Assembly: GCF_009674565.1 (NCBI RefSeq) | Contig: NZ_WKJL01000013.1 | Location: 124,001 to 188,000, forward strand | Direction: 5' to 3' | DNA: 64,000 nucleotides | From: Duganella aquatilis | Lineage (GTDB): Bacteria > Pseudomonadota > Gammaproteobacteria > Burkholderiales > Burkholderiaceae_D | Shown: piece by piece, positions 25,078-33,560 of the stretch | Position numbering within the stretch: position 1 is the first letter of the stretch | Layout: each line of letters begins with the position of its first letter | Position numbers and translations under genes: made by a program | The notes under the pieces: model-generated | Seen by the model: the letters and a program-made list of their open reading frames with translations, nothing else | Told to the model about the DNA's origin: nothing | Database searches by the model: none

Positions 25078-26601
25078 TTAGTTGCCGGTCCGCGCGCCCC
25101 AGATGGACACGCCGTCCGCCGATTGCGCCGTCCACGTCACCACAAACGCACTGGCGTTGGTATTCCACTGACGCGACAGCACGCCAACGAAAGTCCCGGT
25201 GGCGCCAAGTGCAATGGTGATCTTGTTGCTGCCGTTATGCTTCCATGTACCGCTGGCCGTGCCGGACACCGTGCCATCCGCCGCCAGCATCACATTCTGC
25301 GACGCCTTGAGCGTGGTCGAGATGTCCTTGCCGTGGTTGATCATCTTGTACGTGCCCGCCGCATCGGCCGCTGTCACTTCCGCCGACAGCGCGGTCGAGT
25401 TCTTGCTCAGCGGCGCGTAGCGGAACGGCGACACCACCAGCCAGCCGTCGACATTGATGAACATCTCATGCACGCGGATCTGGTGCAGCTCACCGGTGCC
25501 GGGAAAGCGCGTGTGGAAGATCAGGAAGTACTGGCCGGTGGACGCTTCGTAATAGGCCGAATTGTGGCCCGGCGACACGTAGCCCAGCGGCGTTCCCGTC
25601 TCGCCGGCCGCCAGGGCGAACTGGTGATTGCCCATGATCTTCTGGCCGTATGGCGCGATCGATGCATCGTCAAACAGCGGCAGCGCGGGATTGGCCTTGA
25701 CGTTGGCCATGTCGTTGCCCTTCGCATCCAGATACGGACCGTCCGGATTCAACGATCGCGAAACGCGCATGTTGTAAGCGCCGTTGGCATCCAATCCGCC
25801 AAAGGACGTGAACAGGTAGTAGTACTTCGACTGCGGGCTGTACATCACATACGCGCCTTCGATGCGCGCGTGGTTGCCGCCCATCAGATGCTTGCCGTAG
25901 CCTTGGCCCGGCTTCTGCAAACCCGTAGCGGCGTCCATTTCCAGGATGAAGATGCCGCCCGAGTAGGAGCCGTAAATCATCCACAGCTTGCCGTTCTGGT
26001 CGAAGAAGGTGTTCGGATCGACCACGTTCGGCATTGTCAGCGCATCGTAGATGGTGACGCCGTCTTCGCCCGGCAGGCCCCACATGCCCGACTTGAGCAG
26101 AATCTGCTTGTTGACGTACGGGCCTTCCACCTTGTCCGCCACGGCGACGCCGAGCGCCGAACGCGGGGAGTCGCCCTTGCAGGCGCAGTAGTAGTGATAG
26201 AACTTGCCATCCGCGAGTTTCACGACGTCCGGCGCCCACAGGTCGGTCACCTGCGCCCAGGCGAAGGTGTCGGCCAGCGCGGTGATCACGTTGTTGAACA
26301 GCGGGTTGGTCGCGGTGACGTTGTCGGCGATCTTGGTCCAGTTCATCAGGTCCGTCGACCTGGCGGTGGCAAGGTGCGAGCCGAATACGTAGAACGTGCC
26401 GTCCACCTTGATGACGGATGGATCGTGGACCGAAGCGTCGGCGAACGTGATGGCGGTTGGTGTCGGCGTCGGTGTTGTCGTCGGCGAAGTCATTGAAGTG
26501 GCTGCGGCCGTGCCGCCGCCTCCGCCGCCGCCGCAACCTGTCAACAGCAGCGCAACGCCGCCGACAACGACTCTGCGGCGTGTGATCAGGATATCGTCCA
26601 C
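25078..26601 (-). CDS. GH43 endo-arabinanase, lipoprotein with Pro/Thr linker
   Basis: A 507-residue GH43 protein. A lipobox LLTGC (Cys23) marks it as a lipoprotein, followed by a glycine run and a Thr/Pro linker (residues 31 to 50) that would extend the enzyme from the membrane. Candidate catalytic residues are Asp60 (SVHDPSVI), Asp195 (NVVDPNTFF) and Glu248 (RIEGAYVM), with Asp125 in LWAPDVVK. A C-terminal beta-domain (about residues 390 to 507) is typical of the larger arabinanases. The outer-membrane location fits attack on long arabinan before uptake by the TonB receptor. It starts 4 bp after the GH51 gene ends. Confidence 0.88.
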   Translation of the reverse strand: MDDILITRRRVVVGGVALLLTGCGGGGGGGTAAATSMTSPTTTPTPTPTAITFADASVHDPSVIKVDGTFYVFGSHLATARSTDLMNWTKIADNVTATNPLFNNVITALADTFAWAQVTDLWAPDVVKLADGKFYHYYCACKGDSPRSALGVAVADKVEGPYVNKQILLKSGMWGLPGEDGVTIYDALTMPNVVDPNTFFDQNGKLWMIYGSYSGGIFILEMDAATGLQKPGQGYGKHLMGGNHARIEGAYVMYSPQSKYYYLFTSFGGLDANGAYNMRVSRSLNPDGPYLDAKGNDMANVKANPALPLFDDASIAPYGQKIMGNHQFALAAGETGTPLGYVSPGHNSAYYEASTGQYFLIFHTRFPGTGELHQIRVHEMFINVDGWLVVSPFRYAPLSKNSTALSAEVTAADAAGTYKMINHGKDISTTLKASQNVMLAADGTVSGTASGTWKHNGSNKITIALGATGTFVGVLSRQWNTNASAFVVTWTAQSADGVSIWGARTGN

Positions 26602-26605
26602 GCGC

Positions 26606-28156
26606 TTACTCCACCGCCACCACGATCACGGCCTTGGCCGGAATCCTGACGGTCAGCTTGCCATCGGCGCCAGCGGCGGCGCTGAACGGTGCAGGCTTGA
26701 TCGCGTTCGGCGACTGGAAGGTGTTATGGGTGTCCATTGCCGAGGAAGTCAGCACGCTGCCCTTCACCGCCTTGATCGCCTGGCCTGGAATATTCAGCGC
26801 CACATCGGCATCCTTGTTCGGATTGGTGTTCACCAGCGCCAGATACAGCTTGCCATCCGTGCCGCGCGCAGCCGAAGCGCTAATCTCCGGCACCTTGAAG
26901 CCGCCCGCGCTATAGTCCGGATTATCCTTGAGCGTCACCGGCAGCGAAGTCGCGCCCTGGAACGGCACGTACATCTGGTAGGTATAGTAGGTAGGCGTCA
27001 GCAGCATCCTGTCCTTGTCGGTGATGATCATCGACTGCAGCACATTGACCATCTGCGCGATATTCGTCATGCGCACGCGTTCCGCGTGAGCGTGGAAGAT
27101 GTTGAAGTTAAGCGCCGCAACCACCGCATCGCGCAGGGTATTCTGCTGGAACAGGAAGCCGGGATTGGTGCCCTTCTCCACGTCATACCAGGTGCCCCAC
27201 TCGTCGACGAACAGGCCCAGTTTTTTCTCCGGGTCGTTCTTGTCCATGGCGGCGCTGTTCTTCTGGATATGGCTTTCCATGCGCAGCGTGTTGGCCAGGG
27301 TGGAGATCCATTCGTTTTCCTGGAAACCGGTGGAAGCCCCTTTCACTTCCCACTTGCCGGTCGGGATGGTGTAGTAGTGGAAGCTGATGCCGTCGGTCTG
27401 CTTCTTCAGCTCCTTGCTCAGGACTTCGGACCACGTCACATCATTGTCGTTGCCGCCGCTGGCGATGATCTTCGGACGATACTGCTTGGGCGCGCGCAGG
27501 AAGGTCTCCACCTGCTTGTACACGTCCGAGTAGTACTGCGGACTCATATTGCCGCCGCAGCCCCAGGCTTCGTTACCCACCGCGAAGTAAGCCACCTTGA
27601 ACGGCTTGTCATGGCCATTCTTGCGGCGCATATTGGCCAGCGTGGACTTGCTGTCGGAGGTCATGTACTCGATCCACTCCGACATCTCCTGCGCGCTGCC
27701 GGTGCCAAGGTTGCCGTTGACGTAGGCATCCGCGCCCAGCATCTCGACCAGGTCAAAGAATTCGTGCGTGCCGACGGCGTTGGATTCATCCACGCCGCCC
27801 CAGTTGGTGTTGACGTTGACCGGACGCTTCTCGCGCGCGCCGATGCCGTCGCGCCAGTGGTATTCGTCGGCGAAGCAGCCGCCCGGCCAGCGTACCAGCG
27901 GCACGTGGATGTTCTTCAGCGCGCCGACCACGTCGTTACGCCAGCCCTTGGTGTTCGGGATCTTCGATTTCGGGCCAACCCACAGGCCTTCATAGATGCC
28001 GGTGCCCAGGTGTTCGGCGAACTGGCCGTAGACGTCCTTGTTGATGACGGCGCCCGGCCTGGCGGCGTCGATGGTCAGGCTGACCGCATCGGCCGCGAAA
28101 GCGCCGCCGGAAGCCAGCATGCACAGGGCGAGTACGCCGCGTTGGATTTGATTCAT
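26606..28156 (-). CDS. GH51 alpha-L-arabinofuranosidase
   Basis: A 516-residue retaining alpha-L-arabinofuranosidase. Acid/base Glu196 lies in AVGNEAWGCGG and nucleophile Glu319 in LFVDEWGTWY. Active-site blocks RWPGGCFADEYHW and YFAVGNEAWG are standard. A signal peptide (residues 1 to about 23) is present, whereas many GH51 enzymes are cytoplasmic, so this one probably acts in the periplasm. It releases L-arabinose from arabino-oligosaccharides. The gene is 18 bp downstream of the GH97 gene in the same operon. Confidence 0.94.
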   Translation of the reverse strand: MNQIQRGVLALCMLASGGAFAADAVSLTIDAARPGAVINKDVYGQFAEHLGTGIYEGLWVGPKSKIPNTKGWRNDVVGALKNIHVPLVRWPGGCFADEYHWRDGIGAREKRPVNVNTNWGGVDESNAVGTHEFFDLVEMLGADAYVNGNLGTGSAQEMSEWIEYMTSDSKSTLANMRRKNGHDKPFKVAYFAVGNEAWGCGGNMSPQYYSDVYKQVETFLRAPKQYRPKIIASGGNDNDVTWSEVLSKELKKQTDGISFHYYTIPTGKWEVKGASTGFQENEWISTLANTLRMESHIQKNSAAMDKNDPEKKLGLFVDEWGTWYDVEKGTNPGFLFQQNTLRDAVVAALNFNIFHAHAERVRMTNIAQMVNVLQSMIITDKDRMLLTPTYYTYQMYVPFQGATSLPVTLKDNPDYSAGGFKVPEISASAARGTDGKLYLALVNTNPNKDADVALNIPGQAIKAVKGSVLTSSAMDTHNTFQSPNAIKPAPFSAAAGADGKLTVRIPAKAVIVVAVE

Positions 28157-28174
28157 ATCTCCGTCTCCTTGATT

Positions 28175-30109
28175 TTATAGTTGGATGACAAAGCCGCCAT
28201 GCGGCTTGATGGTTACGACTACTTTTTTGCCGGCAGCGATGCTGCGCTGGCTGAAATCACGCCCGCCTTCGCCGTCGGTGATGACGACGCCTTGTTTTTT
28301 GCCGACAAAGGACAGGTCCAGCGCCAGCGTTTTATCGGCCGTGGTGGCGTTGATGCCGGCGATATACCAGGTGTCGCCGGCGCGGCGCGCGATCACGACG
28401 TATTTGCCGGGATAGCCGTCCACCAGCCGGCTGTCGTCCCAGCTGCGCGGCAGGTTTTGCAGGAACTGCTTGACGTAGGCCGGCGCCGTCGCCATGCCTT
28501 CCGGCGTATCGGCGAAGTGCTGGATGCCGGACAGGTACAGCACCGACGTGGCCAGTTCAAAGCCGTTGCGGCTGGCGCGCCTGATGTTGGGAATATCGCC
28601 GAACACCACCGGTGTGAAATCCATCGGGTCGAACAGGTTGCGCGTGAACGGCAGCATGGCGGCGTGGCTGGGCATCAGGTCCTGGTCCTTCTGTTCGAAG
28701 GTGGTGTACTCGAAGCCGCGTATCGCTTCCATCGTCATCAGGTTGGGCCAGGTGCGCGCCCAGCCGCGCGGCAGCGTGGAACCGTGGAAGTTGAGCAGCA
28801 GGCCGGCGTCCGCGGCGTCGCGCAGGATGTTGTTGTAGTAGGCGATCATCGACTGGCCATCGCCGGCAAAGAAGTCGATTTTCAGGCCTTTGATGCCGAT
28901 GTCGCGCAGGCGCTGGAACTCCTTGATGCGCTGCTCGTGCGTGAGCAGTTGGCCCTTCGGTGAGTATTCGGTTTTGTTCCATGCACCGGACGAGTTGTAC
29001 CAGAGGATGAGGCCAACGTTTTTCGTCGCCGCGTAGTCGGCCAGTTCCTTGATCTTGTCATAGCCGATGTTGCGGTCCCAGTTGACGTCAATCAGGGTGT
29101 AATCCCAATGCATGTCGGCGGCGTAGTCGATGAATTTCTTCTGTACGTCGTAGACGATGGAATCGTCTTTCAGGATGGCCCAGCTCCAGGAGGCATGCCC
29201 TGGCTTGACGCGCGAGGCGTCAAAGGCGACCGCCGGTGCGGCCAGGTCGGTGCCCAGCGTGGAGTTGGTGACGATTGCCAGCGAACCGAGGGCGATAACG
29301 CGCCACGGCGAGGTGAGCGTGCCTTCCACTTCCGCCATCAGGCCGCCATTGGTGTAGACCTCCGCGGACATGGGATTGCCGATGCTGTATTTGCCGCCGC
29401 TGGAGTCCTGCGCCAGGCGGGAGGCTTGCCAGGTGCCATCCATATTCGCTTCCGAGATGGCGATCCAGTTGGCGCCGGCCTTGAACAGTGCAGGAAAGAC
29501 CCAGCCCGCCTCGGTCGGCGACCTGGTGCCGGCCGGGATCTCCATCTGGTAGTGCTCTTCGTAGGAGGGATTGGTGTCGCTCCAACCGGTTTGCGCGACG
29601 GACATCGGTTGCAGCCAGGCCTTGGCGCCGGCCGGCAACGCGAAGGTGGTGTGTTCCTGCACCAGCTTTTTCAGCGGCAGCGACGGCTCGGCGACCACGT
29701 AGCGGAAGGCGACGCCATCGTTCGATACGCGGAAGGTGATGTCGATCTTTTGCTGTCGGGCGTTTTGCAGCGACCAGGTTTGTTCGTTGGCGCGGTAGCT
29801 GATGTCCTTGCGTTTGCCGACGGCCATCTGGTAGTGGTCTTCCACCAGGTGTGGGGCGCTTGTGGCGGTCAGCGTCAGATCGTCGGTCAGGTTGGCGCCG
29901 GCGAGTTGTAGGCCAAGGTCGGAGGCCAGCAGCACAGGCTTGCCGTCGCGGGCGATGGCGTACTTTAACGCGCCGTCTGTTTCGCTGACGGTGACGGCGA
30001 TGTGCTGATCCGGGCTGCGAAGCGCGGTGTTTTGCGGGGCGGCCTGCGCGATGGATGCGAGCGATGCGGCGGCGCAGGTCAGCGCCGTGACTACGGTTGT
30101 CTTCACCAT
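28175..30109 (-). CDS. GH97 glycosidase, retaining type
   Basis: A 644-residue GH97 enzyme with a signal peptide ending about residue 23 (AQA-A): N-terminal beta-super-sandwich, central (beta/alpha)8 barrel, C-terminal beta-sheet. GLKIDFFAGDG supplies Asp412 at the position of the nucleophile of the retaining GH97 subgroup (alpha-galactosidases and beta-L-arabinopyranosidases). Glu461 in TMEAIRGFEY is the candidate acid/base. The inverting SusB-type arrangement is not seen. Given the arabinan context, removal of terminal beta-L-arabinopyranose or alpha-galactose is the best guess. An 86-bp gap separates it from the dehydrogenase gene. Confidence 0.88.
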   Translation of the reverse strand: MVKTTVVTALTCAAASLASIAQAAPQNTALRSPDQHIAVTVSETDGALKYAIARDGKPVLLASDLGLQLAGANLTDDLTLTATSAPHLVEDHYQMAVGKRKDISYRANEQTWSLQNARQQKIDITFRVSNDGVAFRYVVAEPSLPLKKLVQEHTTFALPAGAKAWLQPMSVAQTGWSDTNPSYEEHYQMEIPAGTRSPTEAGWVFPALFKAGANWIAISEANMDGTWQASRLAQDSSGGKYSIGNPMSAEVYTNGGLMAEVEGTLTSPWRVIALGSLAIVTNSTLGTDLAAPAVAFDASRVKPGHASWSWAILKDDSIVYDVQKKFIDYAADMHWDYTLIDVNWDRNIGYDKIKELADYAATKNVGLILWYNSSGAWNKTEYSPKGQLLTHEQRIKEFQRLRDIGIKGLKIDFFAGDGQSMIAYYNNILRDAADAGLLLNFHGSTLPRGWARTWPNLMTMEAIRGFEYTTFEQKDQDLMPSHAAMLPFTRNLFDPMDFTPVVFGDIPNIRRASRNGFELATSVLYLSGIQHFADTPEGMATAPAYVKQFLQNLPRSWDDSRLVDGYPGKYVVIARRAGDTWYIAGINATTADKTLALDLSFVGKKQGVVITDGEGGRDFSQRSIAAGKKVVVTIKPHGGFVIQL

Positions 30110-30195
30110 GTTCCTACCATTTTTTCTATGGTTGCTATACCCCGCCGCATCGATGTGCGGTGTCTCCGGGGGCGAACGGTGCTACTGCAGGCGGT

Positions 30196-30963
30196 TTATA
30201 CCCAGCCTGCGTCGACGATGAATTCCTGCGCGGTGCACATGGCGCCGTCGTCGGCGGCCAGGAACAGCACCATCGATGCGACGTGCTGCGGCATCAGTTT
30301 GTTTTGCAGGCACTGGTTGCGCTTGATGTCGTCTTCGCCGGCATCGTCCAGCCACAAATCGATCTGGCGCTGGGTCATCACCCAGCCTGGCGTGACGGTA
30401 TTGACGCGGATGCCGTGCGCACCGAACTCACGCGCCAGGCCGCGTGTCAGGCCATGCGTCGCGGCCTTGGTGGTGGCGTAGGCTGGATAGCCGGCATTCT
30501 TGACGTGCCATGAGATCGAGCCAACGTTGATGATGGAGCCGGCGCCCTTCTTCTTCATGCCTTCCAACACCGCCTGGCAGGTAAAGAACATCGGCCGCTG
30601 GTTGACGGCGATGCACTTGTCCCAGAATTCCTGCGTGACGTCGGCGGTTTCGTGGCGCTGGTCGTTGGCGGCGTTGTTCACCAGGACGTCGAAGTCGCCG
30701 ACAAGGCCAGATAGTTCGGTCATCGTGGCTTGCAACGCCGGGATGTCTGTGATGTCGCACTGGCGGAACAGCGGTTCGGGATAGCCGGCTTCCTTCACGC
30801 GGCGTATCAGCGCCAGGCTGGGATCGCGGGCGATATCGACGAAGGCGACTTGCGCGCCTTGCTCGGCGAACGAGATCACCATCGCTTCGCCGATGCCGGT
30901 GCCGCCGCCGGTGATGAATACGCGCTTGCCGCGCAGGCTGCCGAACTTGGCCAGTTGTGTCAT
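30196..30963 (-). CDS. SDR aldose 1-dehydrogenase (probable L-arabinose dehydrogenase)
   Basis: A 255-residue short-chain dehydrogenase. NAD-binding TGGGTGIGEA (residues 18 to 27), Asp43 after the second strand (favouring NAD), NNAAN, and catalytic Ser149, Tyr162 and Lys166 (YATTK). It strongly resembles Caulobacter D-xylose 1-dehydrogenase XylB (shared blocks such as KRVFITGGGTGIG and NVGSISWH). In this locus it would oxidise L-arabinose to L-arabinono-lactone, the first step of the non-phosphorylating pathway. It follows the oxopentanoate dehydrogenase gene by 25 bp. Xylose or galactose are alternative substrates. Confidence 0.87.
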   Translation of the reverse strand: MTQLAKFGSLRGKRVFITGGGTGIGEAMVISFAEQGAQVAFVDIARDPSLALIRRVKEAGYPEPLFRQCDITDIPALQATMTELSGLVGDFDVLVNNAANDQRHETADVTQEFWDKCIAVNQRPMFFTCQAVLEGMKKKGAGSIINVGSISWHVKNAGYPAYATTKAATHGLTRGLAREFGAHGIRVNTVTPGWVMTQRQIDLWLDDAGEDDIKRNQCLQNKLMPQHVASMVLFLAADDGAMCTAQEFIVDAGWV

Positions 30964-30988
30964 ACAGTCTCCGTTATGTACGTCTTTT

Positions 30989-32557
30989 TTATTTGCGGGT
31001 TAGCTCGCCATCGCGGCGCAGCCAGGTGGCCGAGCCGTTGTCGCGCAGGACTTCAGGCAGCAAGGCCTGCGACAGGTTCTGGTAGCTCACCGGACGCAGA
31101 AAGCGCGAAATCGCGCCCGTGCCGACCGACGTCGAGCGGCCGTCCGAAGTCGATGGGAACGGACCGCCGTGCACCATGGCGCTGCACACTTCCACGCCGG
31201 TCGGATAGCCGTTCGCCAGAATGCGGCCGACTTTACGCTCCAGCACCGGCAGCAGAGACTGCGCCGCTTCCAGGTCGCCCTCGTCCATTTGCAGCGTGGC
31301 GGTCAGCTGGCCTTCCAGCTTCTCCGCAACCTGGCGCAGTTCCGCCACGTCCTTGCACGCCACCACCAGTGAAGCCGGTCCAAAGATCTCTTCCTGCAGC
31401 GCATGCTGCGACAGGAACGATGCGGCGCTCGACACGAACAACGCCGGAGCCCCCTTGCCTTCCGCCTGCGGCGCCAGTGCCAGCGTCTTCACATCCGCAT
31501 GCTCCGCCAGCTGGCTGACGCCGCGCGCGAAGTTGCCGGCGATCCCCGGCGACAGCATCGAGCAGGCCGCGCCGCCCACCAGCGCTTGCGACGCTGCCGC
31601 GGTGAAGCGGTCCAGATCAGGACCGGCGATCGCCAGCACCAGGCCAGGATTGGTGCACAGCTGGCCCACGCCCAAGGTCAGCGAGCCGGCGAAACCAGCG
31701 GCGATGTCTTCGGCGCGGTTTTTCAGCGCTTCCGGCAGCAGGAACACCGGATTGATCGAACTCATTTCGGCATACACCGGAATCGGTACCGGACGCGCGG
31801 CCGCAGCGGCCATCAACGCCATACCGCCGCCACGCGAGCCGGTGAAGCCGACCGCCTTGATGGCCGGATGACGCACCAGTTCAATACCCAGCTCATTGCC
31901 AACGCCGGTCAGCAGCGAGAACACGCCAGCCGGCAGGCCGCAGATCTCGACAGCTTTCACAACGGCGCGGCCGACCAGCTCCGAGGTGCCTGGATGCGCA
32001 AAGTGCGCCTTCAGCACCACCGGGCAGCCGGCGGCCAGTGCCGACGCGGTGTCGCCACCGGCCACAGAAAACGCCAACGGGAAGTTACTGGCCGCGAAAA
32101 CAGCCACAGGGCCAAGGCCGATCATGCGCATCCGCAGGTCGGGACGCGGCGGCGTCCGGTCCGGCAGCGCTTTATCAAAGCGTACATCGTGCCACGAGCC
32201 TTCGCGCAGCAGGTTGGCAAACATTTTCAGCTGACCGACGGTGCGGCCACGCTCTCCCTCGATGCGGACGCGTGGCAGGCTGGTTTCCGCCATCACGCGC
32301 TCCACCAGCTCATCGCCCAGCTCCATGATCTGGTCGCCGATGGTTTCGAGGAAGTAGGCGCGCTTGTCGTCGCTCAGCGCACGGAAGGTATCGAACGCCT
32401 CATCGGCCAGGCGGCAGGCCAGGTCGATCTGCGATGCGTCCACGGTGCGGAACTCAGGCTCGATGACCTGGCCCAGCGCCGGATTGTAAGCACGGACGCC
32501 AGCGCCCGTGCCCTTGACGGCTTTGCCGCCGATCAGTGCATCACCGGTGATGTTCAT
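30989..32557 (-). CDS. 2,5-dioxopentanoate (alpha-ketoglutarate semialdehyde) dehydrogenase
   Basis: A 522-residue NAD(P)+-dependent aldehyde dehydrogenase. General base Glu264 (VYAEMSSINP) and catalytic Cys301 (GVGQLCTNPG) are present, and the product resembles KGSADH enzymes that oxidise 2,5-dioxopentanoate to 2-oxoglutarate. Typical blocks include FAASNFPLAFSVAGGDTASALAAG (shorter parts match well). It performs the last step of the non-phosphorylating L-arabinose route and delivers carbon to the citric acid cycle. The start overlaps the AraD1-family gene by 4 bp, showing translational coupling. Confidence 0.92.
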   Translation of the reverse strand: MNITGDALIGGKAVKGTGAGVRAYNPALGQVIEPEFRTVDASQIDLACRLADEAFDTFRALSDDKRAYFLETIGDQIMELGDELVERVMAETSLPRVRIEGERGRTVGQLKMFANLLREGSWHDVRFDKALPDRTPPRPDLRMRMIGLGPVAVFAASNFPLAFSVAGGDTASALAAGCPVVLKAHFAHPGTSELVGRAVVKAVEICGLPAGVFSLLTGVGNELGIELVRHPAIKAVGFTGSRGGGMALMAAAAARPVPIPVYAEMSSINPVFLLPEALKNRAEDIAAGFAGSLTLGVGQLCTNPGLVLAIAGPDLDRFTAAASQALVGGAACSMLSPGIAGNFARGVSQLAEHADVKTLALAPQAEGKGAPALFVSSAASFLSQHALQEEIFGPASLVVACKDVAELRQVAEKLEGQLTATLQMDEGDLEAAQSLLPVLERKVGRILANGYPTGVEVCSAMVHGGPFPSTSDGRSTSVGTGAISRFLRPVSYQNLSQALLPEVLRDNGSATWLRRDGELTRK

Positions 32558-33546
32558 AGTGTTTTCACTTTCGCGACGTCGGTTTTAAACACGGTCAGCT
32601 TGTTGCGCAGGGCCGGACCAAATTGCGGCGAGTCGATTTCAAAGGTTTCGCCAGGCTGCACGACAATGTTGTCGGCCACGCTCAGGGTGGCGGTGCCGAA
32701 GAAATGCACATGCACGTCGCCCGGACGCCTGAACAGCGGGTACTTGAAATGGTGATGTTCCAGGTTGGCGATGGTGTGCGACATATTCTGTTCGCCGCTG
32801 AAGAATGGCTTCTCCCAGCGCACCTTGCCTTCCTTGTCGTAAATGCGCGAGGTGCCTTCGATGCTGGCTGGCGCTTCGCCGACCAGCAGCGCCGGGCCCA
32901 GGCCGCAGACGCGCAGCTTGGAGTGCGCCAGATACAGGTAGTTCTGGCGTTCGGTCACGTGGTCCGAGAATTCGTTACCGATGGCGAAGCCGACGCGGTA
33001 TGGCTGGCCGTCGTCGCCGATCACATACAGGCCGGCGACTTCCGGTTCTTCGCCGCCGTCCAGCGCGAAGTCCGGCATCGCCAGGTCCTGGCCGCTGGCG
33101 GCAACGATGGAGCCGTCGCCCTTGTAGAACCATTCCGGCTGCACGCCGGCGCTGCCGGCGGCTGGCTTGCCGCCTTCCACGCCCATGCGAAACATCTTCA
33201 TGGAGTCGCTCAGGGATTCGACGTCGCCGCCGATTTTCTTGTGCATGGCGTCGCGAGTGTCGGCGCTGCCCAGGTGGGTCAGGCCGGTGCCGGTGACGTA
33301 GGTGTGAGCGTCGTCGGTGTGATCCAGCGGCGACAGCAGGCGACCGGCAGCAGCCACGGCGTCGAAGGCCGCGGTTTGCGCGCCGACCGATTTATCCACC
33401 AGCGCAGCCAGGCCGACCGATTTGCGGATCGCATCCTGGGCCAGCGCGTAGGTGGTGCTGTAGCCGTCGATGATGCGGATGGTGTTCTGTTCCAGCACGC
33501 CGACCTGGCGCGCGCCTTGTTCGTTCTTGAATTGTACGAGTAGCAT
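32554..33546 (-). CDS. AraD1-family protein (fumarylacetoacetate-hydrolase fold)
   Basis: A 330-residue cytoplasmic protein of the AraD1/GguC group with a C-terminal FAH-like fold (IGNEFSDHVTE, YLAHSKLRVCGLGP, PGDVHVHFFGTATLS). FAH-fold relatives such as Caulobacter XylX dehydrate 2-keto-3-deoxy-pentonates. In this operon it most likely converts 2-keto-3-deoxy-L-arabonate to 2,5-dioxopentanoate, between the arabonate dehydratase (15 bp upstream) and the dioxopentanoate dehydrogenase (4-bp overlap). The ATG at 33546 has CCGGAG seven bases upstream; the longer frame to 33765 lies over the dehydratase gene and is not used. Confidence 0.87.
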   Translation of the reverse strand: MLLVQFKNEQGARQVGVLEQNTIRIIDGYSTTYALAQDAIRKSVGLAALVDKSVGAQTAAFDAVAAAGRLLSPLDHTDDAHTYVTGTGLTHLGSADTRDAMHKKIGGDVESLSDSMKMFRMGVEGGKPAAGSAGVQPEWFYKGDGSIVAASGQDLAMPDFALDGGEEPEVAGLYVIGDDGQPYRVGFAIGNEFSDHVTERQNYLYLAHSKLRVCGLGPALLVGEAPASIEGTSRIYDKEGKVRWEKPFFSGEQNMSHTIANLEHHHFKYPLFRRPGDVHVHFFGTATLSVADNIVVQPGETFEIDSPQFGPALRNKLTVFKTDVAKVKTL

Positions 33547-33560
33547 GAAGAATCTCCGGA

